Source: JAGVNX01 sp035290965
Lineage (GTDB): Archaea > Iainarchaeota > Iainarchaeia > Iainarchaeales > GCA-2688035
DNA length: 18,118 nt
Direction of reading: 5' to 3'
NCBI GenBank assembly: GCA_035290965.1
Contig: DATDTD010000011.1
Span: forward strand, 1-18,118
The notes below the pieces were generated by a model. It was given only the letters and a program-made list of their open reading frames with translations, was not told the DNA's origin and did not search any database. The first letter of the stretch is position 1, and each line of letters begins with the position of its first letter. Shown here piece after piece: positions 13,723 to 18,118 of this stretch. A program made the translations under genes and the position numbers.

Positions 13723-14888
13723 AAAAAAGAAAAATAGCCCTGATAACAGACAGCAGATGCTCCCACAGCCTTTATACCCCTGTTCTTGATGCAATCAGCA
13801 ATACAGGCTCTCTCGATTACCATTACATTGTAACAGGCATGCATCTCAGGAAAGAATTCGGGGAAACAATTGAAACAATTAATAATGAAGGCTACAAAAT
13901 CGGGGCAAAAATCAATTTCGGCTACGGCGGGCTCTCCCTCAAAGGAGAAGCAGTTGCCATAGGAAACTGGGTCTGCGCCTTTGCCAAAGAGTTCTCAAAG
14001 GCAAAGCCGGACATTATTTTGGTGCAGGGCGACAGGGGAGTGTCTCTGGCAGGCGCAATTGCCGGCTCTTACATGAATATTCCTGTTGCGCACATGTTCG
14101 GCGGCGAAGTAAGCAGTTCAATCGACGACAGCGCCAGGCACGCCATAACAAAGCTTTCACATGTCCATTTTCCAGAAAGCAGGGAAAGCGCAAAAAGGAT
14201 TGCGAAGCTTGGCGAGCAGCAATGGAGAATACATCTGGCCGGCTCTACGGGAGTAGAGCAGATACACAAAAAAGAATTATACAATGCAGAAGAAGTTGCC
14301 GCTGAATTCGGGCTGGATTTGCGGAAGCCTGTTATTGTCCTGCTTCAGCACGCAGTCAGCTTTGAAGTCGAATATGCGGGGCTGCAGATTCTTGAAACAA
14401 TGAAGGCAATTAAAGGCATTGCCCAGCAGACAATAGCGGTTTATCCCAATGACGATGCCGGCAGCCGCGATATCGCAAAAGCAATAGAACAGCAGGCAGG
14501 AAACAACCCGGGCTTTTTGTTCAAGGCATATAAAAATATCCCTTACAGGATGTATCTGAGCCTTTTGCGCTGTTCGTCTGTCCTTGTCGGGAACAGCAGC
14601 GGAGGCATTATAGAAGCGCCGTCGCTCGGGCTGCCCGTTGTGAATATCGGTTCGCGGCAGGCAAACCGCGAGCGCGCAGCCAATGTGATAGACGCGGGCT
14701 ATGATTCCCTTGCAATCAAAAAAGCCATTAAAAAATGCCTGGCTGAAAAAAATTTTATTGCGTCTGCAAAGAAGGCAAAAAGCCCCTATGACCCGTTCGG
14801 GACTCACGATGCGGGAAAAAGAATTGTTCATGCACTGGCAGAATTGAAAATTGACAGAAAGCTTCTTGCAAAGCAGATTGCATATTGA
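13719..14888 (+). CDS. neuC: Hydrolysing UDP-N-acetylglucosamine 2-epimerase family (NeuC/LegG-like)
   Basis: The 389-residue GT-B-fold enzyme inverts C2 of a UDP-HexNAc and releases the free sugar, committing it to nonulosonic acid synthesis. Supporting motifs are VQGDRGVSLAGAIA (N-domain), HMFGGEVSSSIDDSARHAI and, in the C-domain, LVGNSSGGIIEAPSLGLPVVNIGSRQANRERA, which binds the UDP. This ordering and the SSG-x-x-E-A signature match NeuC and LegG more than the non-hydrolysing WecB. NeuC makes ManNAc; LegG makes 2,4-diacetamido-2,4,6-trideoxymannose; the aminotransferase and acyltransferase next door favour the second. The start is an ATGA overlap with the aminotransferase. The stop overlaps the region carrying the ribosome binding site of the synthase gene. 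Confidence 0.92.
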   Translation: MKKRKIALITDSRCSHSLYTPVLDAISNTGSLDYHYIVTGMHLRKEFGETIETINNEGYKIGAKINFGYGGLSLKGEAVAIGNWVCAFAKEFSKAKPDIILVQGDRGVSLAGAIAGSYMNIPVAHMFGGEVSSSIDDSARHAITKLSHVHFPESRESAKRIAKLGEQQWRIHLAGSTGVEQIHKKELYNAEEVAAEFGLDLRKPVIVLLQHAVSFEVEYAGLQILETMKAIKGIAQQTIAVYPNDDAGSRDIAKAIEQQAGNNPGFLFKAYKNIPYRMYLSLLRCSSVLVGNSSGGIIEAPSLGLPVVNIGSRQANRERAANVIDAGYDSLAIKKAIKKCLAEKNFIASAKKAKSPYDPFGTHDAGKRIVHALAELKIDRKLLAKQIAY

Positions 14889-14902
14889 AAGGAGTGTTTT
14901 TT

Positions 14903-15955
14903 TTGCAGGGATTCGCAATTGACGGAAAAAAAGTCGGGCAGGGCGCACATGCCTTTGTCATAGCTGAAATCGGCAGCAATTTTGACGGCAGCATGGAAAA
15001 GGCAAAAAGGCTGATTGATGCAGCGGCATCTGCGGGGGCAGATGCAGTAAAATTCCAGACATTCAGCGCAGAGAAAATAATAACAGCCAAAGCCGAAAAG
15101 CCGGCTTATCAAAAAAACAGGGAATCAGACAGCGAAACCTACCAGCAGAGCCTCAAAAAATTCGAGATTTCGAAAGAAGGCCATTTCATGCTCAAGGAGC
15201 ACTGCCGCAAGGCGGGAGTTATTTTTCTTTCAACGCCGCACAGCGGCAAAGAAAGCCTCGCAATTCTCGAAGAGCTGGGCGTGGGCGCTTTTAAAATAGG
15301 CTCGGGCGACATTACAAACATTCAGTTCCTGGGCTTTGCGGCATCAAAGAAAAAGCCTGTCCTTTTGTCGACAGGAATGGCAACTCTTCCCGAAATAAGC
15401 GCTGCTGTTTCTGCAGTAAGAAAAACAGGCAACAACAAAATCCTGTTGTTCCAGTGCACATCGGAATATCCCTGCCCTGTAGAAAATGTCAATCTGCTTG
15501 CAATGAAAACCCTGCAGAAAAAATTCAGAGTGCCTGTCGGACTTTCAGACCACACAACAAGCGTTGCAGTGCCTGTCGCAGCAGTCGCGCTCGGCGCATC
15601 TGCGATAGAGAAGCATTTCACGCTTAACAGGAATGACAAAGGCCCTGACCACAGGGCATCTGTAGAGCCTGAAGAATTTGCCCGCATGGTTTCTTATATA
15701 AGGGAGGCCGAGAAAGCCCTGGGTTCTGCGGAAAAAAAACCGAATGACTCGGAATTAAAACTCGCGGAAACCGCGAGAAAAAGCATTGTTGCCGCTGCAG
15801 ATATAAATGCAGGGGAAACAGTGTCCGCGGAAAAACTTGAAATAAAAAGGCCCGGCACAGGAATCAAGCCAAGCGATATTGCAAAGGTAATAGGAAAAAA
15901 GGCAAAGTTGCGCATTGAAAAAGATTCGATTATCTCCTTTGATGACCTGGTGTAA
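14903..15955 (+). CDS. neuB: Nonulosonic acid synthase (NeuB/LegI-like)
   Basis: This cytosolic 350-residue enzyme condenses phosphoenolpyruvate with a free 2-acetamido-hexose to give a nine-carbon keto acid. The N-terminal TIM barrel shows FVIAEIGSNFDGS, GADAVKFQTF, KIGSGDI, LSTGMAT, QCTSEYPCP, GLSDHT and EKHFTLNRNDKGPDHRAS, all hallmark NeuB segments including metal-binding His residues. The C-terminal SAF/antifreeze-like domain (about 285-350) begins around ARKSIVAAADINAGE. I chose TTG 14903 because AAAGGAG ends about eight bases before it; a TTG at 14885 and a GTG at 14894 are in frame but lie on or before that site. NeuA follows three bases after the stop. Which acid is made depends on the NeuC/LegG product. 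Confidence 0.95.
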   Translation: MQGFAIDGKKVGQGAHAFVIAEIGSNFDGSMEKAKRLIDAAASAGADAVKFQTFSAEKIITAKAEKPAYQKNRESDSETYQQSLKKFEISKEGHFMLKEHCRKAGVIFLSTPHSGKESLAILEELGVGAFKIGSGDITNIQFLGFAASKKKPVLLSTGMATLPEISAAVSAVRKTGNNKILLFQCTSEYPCPVENVNLLAMKTLQKKFRVPVGLSDHTTSVAVPVAAVALGASAIEKHFTLNRNDKGPDHRASVEPEEFARMVSYIREAEKALGSAEKKPNDSELKLAETARKSIVAAADINAGETVSAEKLEIKRPGTGIKPSDIAKVIGKKAKLRIEKDSIISFDDLV

Positions 15956-15958
15956 AAT

Positions 15959-16666
15959 ATGGCGGAATTTGTTCTCGGAGTTATTACTGCAAGAGGAGGC
16001 AGCCGGGGGATAAAGAATAAGGCTATTGCAGATTTGGGCGGCCTGCCTCTGATAGCATACACAATAAAATCCGCTGCAGCCTCGCGGATGCTTGATGATT
16101 TCATTGTTTCGACAGACAGCAGGAAAATTGCGCGCGCAGCAGAGAGCTTCGGCGCAAAGGTTCCGTTCATGAGACCCAAGGAACTTGCCCTGGATGAAAC
16201 ACTGACTCTGCCTGTACTGAAGCACGCAGTAAGGCAGTATGAAAAGATTTTCAAAAAAAAAGCCGGCATTGTGGTGCTGTTGCAGCCCACTTCCCCCTTC
16301 AGGAAAGCAAAGCACATTGATGAGGCAGTCAAGCTGATTGCAAGCAGCAAAGCAGACAGCGTTTTCTCTGTTGCGCCGCTGGAAGTTTCTCCTAAATGGC
16401 TTTTTAAAATTGAAAATTGCGAGCTAAAATTTGCTTTTGGAAAAGATTTCAGCAAAATACGGCGGCAGGACACAGGCGGCTATTACCGCCTGCACGGCCT
16501 TATCCGGGTTTACAGGCGCAGCACTCTGATGAAAGCAAAAAAGTACGCAGTTGGCAGGAAAATTTTGCCGCTTGTCACTTCAAAGCAGGATTCAATTGAA
16601 ATCGATTCTCCTGAAGACCTGCAGATTGCAGAAGCGCTCCTGCGCGCCAAAAAACCGAAACATTGA
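15959..16666 (+). CDS. neuA: CMP-nonulosonic acid cytidylyltransferase (NeuA/LegF-like)
   Basis: The 235-residue enzyme activates the nine-carbon acid with CTP to give the CMP-sugar donor. The CTP-binding ARGGSRGIKNK motif lies at 11-21, followed by LDDFIVSTDS, LLQPTSPFR and a C-terminal IDSPEDL that supplies metal-binding acid. Length equals that of bacterial NeuA catalytic domains, with no extra esterase domain. It is the last gene of the operon; its stop is 14 nt from the stop of the convergent KaiC-like gene. In this window it is the only enzyme that fixes the product class as a CMP-activated sugar, so a CMP-dependent transferase must exist; none of the canonical sialyltransferase families is seen here. 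Confidence 0.93.
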   Translation: MAEFVLGVITARGGSRGIKNKAIADLGGLPLIAYTIKSAAASRMLDDFIVSTDSRKIARAAESFGAKVPFMRPKELALDETLTLPVLKHAVRQYEKIFKKKAGIVVLLQPTSPFRKAKHIDEAVKLIASSKADSVFSVAPLEVSPKWLFKIENCELKFAFGKDFSKIRRQDTGGYYRLHGLIRVYRRSTLMKAKKYAVGRKILPLVTSKQDSIEIDSPEDLQIAEALLRAKKPKH

Positions 16667-16680
16667 TTTTATTGCCTCAG

Positions 16681-17517
16681 TTATTCGCCAATTGAAGAAT
16701 GCGACAATAATTTTATTCCCGAATCGCAAATAGTGTAGGGAATCAGCCCTTTTGCGTGCTTTGCATTCCTGATTTTCAGGATTTCTATTGCGTTCATTCT
16801 CCTGTTGCGGACTTTTATATTGTAAAAAACAAGGACAACGTCGGCCAAAAATTCTTCAACTCCCTGAGTGCTGTAAATTGTGGGATCCTGGGTTGTTTCG
16901 GAAATTACAAAATTAATGCTGTTATAGCCTTCAAGCATGTCGAACAATTCCTTTATGTAACGCCGGAATCTTTGTTCGGATTCAAAGGTAACTGAAAGCG
17001 CGGAAAGAGAATCTATTACAATCCTGTCCGGCTTGAAGGGAAGCTCAAGTTCCGCAACCTCTATCAGAAGCTCGCCAGTCTGCTTTTCAAGCATTGCCTC
17101 AACGCTCTTTGCAACCTTCAAAGCGTCGAATTTTATTATTGCAAAATTTCCCTTTTTTTCCAGGGCGCTTACATCCCAGCCGAAATTGTTTTTCATGTGC
17201 CTCTTGATTCTCTCCGGGCTTTCCTCAAAAGAAAGATAAACGCATTTTTCCCCTGCCTTTGCGCTCTCAAAAAGAGACTGGAAGCAAAAGGTTGTTTTTC
17301 CCGTTCCCGCTCCTCCTGCAACCAGGACAATGCTGCCGCGCTCAATGCCGTTGCTTGAAACAAGCCTGTCAAAGGCATCAACCCTTATGGGAAGAACCTC
17401 AAATTCCCTGCTGTCCGCAAGTTTTTCAGGGCCGATAAGCGTGCGTGTCTGCCTGACTGCCAAAGGCGCTGCTTCGGTTTTTTTGTTTTCCTTTGAATTC
17501 TTTTTGAACAAAGACAT
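16681..17517 (-). CDS. Single-domain KaiC-like (RecA-superfamily) ATPase
   Basis: The 278-residue protein shows Walker A GGAGTGKTT (68-76), the catalytic Glu pair E98-E99 in SFEES typical of KaiC, and Walker B RIVIDSLSAL with Asp169. The basic, disordered-looking first 40 residues are an addition to the core. The Glu pair argues against the archaellum protein ArlH/FlaH, which lacks an active version. Archaeal single KaiC domains are poorly understood; they form rings and take part in signalling. It lies 18 nt after the stop of a membrane-anchored surface protein on the same strand, with AAAGGG about eight bases before the ATG, so the two are probably co-expressed and may interact. Operator or partner is unknown. 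Confidence 0.88.
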   Translation of the reverse strand: MSLFKKNSKENKKTEAAPLAVRQTRTLIGPEKLADSREFEVLPIRVDAFDRLVSSNGIERGSIVLVAGGAGTGKTTFCFQSLFESAKAGEKCVYLSFEESPERIKRHMKNNFGWDVSALEKKGNFAIIKFDALKVAKSVEAMLEKQTGELLIEVAELELPFKPDRIVIDSLSALSVTFESEQRFRRYIKELFDMLEGYNSINFVISETTQDPTIYSTQGVEEFLADVVLVFYNIKVRNRRMNAIEILKIRNAKHAKGLIPYTICDSGIKLLSHSSIGE

Positions 17518-17535
17518 AAAAAAAACCCTTTGGCA

Positions 17536-18118
17536 TCAACTATTGTTTTTTGCCTTATTTAATTTTTTCTCGGCAGCGGAAAGCTCTGCGGAAAGCCTGC
17601 CGAGCCTTTTCCTGTAATAATCCTCGGAAACAGACCTCTCGACAAAATATCTCTGCTGAATTTCCTTTATCTGCCTCCTGCGCGAAACAATTTTTTTTTC
17701 AAGCGCGGATTTTGAACGGATTTTTTTTGCAAAAAGCCATGCAAGCGCTATTGCCGCAAAAAGCGCGGCTGCAACAGGCACTAAAAACAACTGGCTTCCG
17801 AAACCAAGCCAGAAGCCGCCTTCAACAAAAAAGGAAAATTCCTTTGAAGCCGAATTTCCAAAAGAGTCCTTTGCAATAAAAACAATTTTTTGCGCGCCCA
17901 AATCCTTTTCTTCAAAAAACTTCTGCAGAAAAAAACTATTGCCTGAGCCTTTCTGCATTTCAAGGTTTTCCGAATTGAAGGAAAAAAAAACAGAGCCTCC
18001 TTTAAGGGGCGTGCCGTCCGCATAAACTGCTTCAATCAAAAAAGCCTGCCCTATGCCTGCCTCAAGAGTAGTGAATTTCGGCTCGACAACGGAAATAATC
18101 ATTTCCGCAGGCAGGACT
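17536..18118 (-). CDS. C-terminal part of a membrane-anchored surface protein (N terminus outside window)
   Basis: The frame is open through the right edge of the window, with at least five more residues upstream of an internal Met at 18102. The visible part starts with a beta-rich, Ig- or macroglobulin-like domain (VEPKFTTLEAGIGQAFLIEA ... GAQKIVFIAKDSFGNSASKEF), then one hydrophobic helix (about 105-125 counted from that Met, LFLVPVAAALFAAIALAWLF), a KKIRSK stop-transfer patch and a charged, probably coiled-coil cytoplasmic tail of about 60 residues. This implies an outside N terminus and inside C terminus. The tail could contact the KaiC-like ATPase encoded just downstream. No specific family is recognised. 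Confidence 0.7.
   Translation of the reverse strand, partial: VLPAEMIISVVEPKFTTLEAGIGQAFLIEAVYADGTPLKGGSVFFSFNSENLEMQKGSGNSFFLQKFFEEKDLGAQKIVFIAKDSFGNSASKEFSFFVEGGFWLGFGSQLFLVPVAAALFAAIALAWLFAKKIRSKSALEKKIVSRRRQIKEIQQRYFVERSVSEDYYRKRLGRLSAELSAAEKKLNKAKNNS

Noticed and set aside
12943..13794. 283-codon open frame on the minus strand across the aminotransferase and epimerase genes
   Set aside because: It lies antisense to two genes with clear catalytic motifs, gives a Cys/Phe/His-rich protein with no recognisable domain, and has no promoter or ribosome site.
14277..14948. 223-codon minus-strand open frame over the 2-epimerase gene
   Set aside because: Antisense shadow with an unlikely composition. 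The plus-strand NeuC motifs are complete.
15694..16473. 259-codon minus-strand open frame over neuB and neuA
   Set aside because: Antisense to well-supported genes. Long shadow frames are expected opposite this codon usage, and the Ser/Phe-rich translation resembles no protein.
1..18118. CRISPR array, tRNA or rRNA genes
   Set aside because: No regularly spaced repeats and no cloverleaf or rRNA-like conserved segment were seen on either strand while reading. A dedicated tRNA search could not be run.

Overview
The window looks archaeal. Several genes have TATA-like boxes about 25-30 nt upstream of the start (nadE, the half-glycosyltransferase at 4767, the zinc-ribbon gene), nadE appears to be read from a leaderless transcript, starts are a mix of ATG, GTG and TTG, and there is a single-domain KaiC-type ATPase next to a one-pass surface protein. 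A DPANN-type archaeon is my guess from the overall style. Nothing here is a phylogenetic marker, so lineage stays open. No rRNA, tRNA or CRISPR array was seen.

Layout. (1) 1-2868, plus strand: the C-terminal part of a B12-binding radical SAM protein, then a multi-pass GT-C type membrane glycosyltransferase. (2) 2881-4503, minus strand: two-domain glutamine-dependent NAD+ synthetase, convergent with the previous unit. (3) 4504-6599, plus strand: a promoter region, then two paralogous 'half' GT-B glycosyltransferases (4767-5246 and 6123-6599) flanking a methyltransferase. The stretch from about 5247 to about 6470 is clearly more AT-rich than its surroundings (hand-counted lines near 30% GC against about 40% elsewhere) and looks like a recombined foreign island. 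(4) 6592-9314, plus strand: a tightly coupled cassette of N-acetyl sugar amidotransferase, sugar N-formyltransferase and polysaccharide-deacetylase-like protein, which together would remodel amide groups on a sugar. (5) 9436-9642, minus strand: a small zinc-ribbon protein resembling the start of a transposase. (6) 9824-16666, plus strand: a probable operon of nucleotide-sugar dehydrogenase, extended SDR, hexapeptide acyltransferase, DegT-family aminotransferase, NeuC/LegG-like 2-epimerase, NeuB/LegI-like synthase and NeuA/LegF-like CMP transferase. (7) 16681-18118, minus strand: KaiC-like ATPase and the end of an Ig-like, membrane-anchored protein.

How the genes fit together. Regions 3-6 read as one surface-glycan locus. 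NeuC, NeuB and NeuA homologues in a row mean that a CMP-activated nonulosonic (sialic-acid-like) acid is made. The aminotransferase and acyltransferase beside them suggest a di-N-acyl type such as legionaminic acid rather than plain Neu5Ac. The amidotransferase, formyltransferase and deacetylase upstream would supply acetamidino and N-formyl decorations, and the half-GTs and the GT-C enzyme are candidates for transfer to lipid or protein. Two features do not fit the textbook pathway. The SDR carries an epimerase-type rather than a dehydratase-type active site, and the dehydrogenase keeps its Cys/Lys/Asn but lacks the Asp normally four residues after the Cys.
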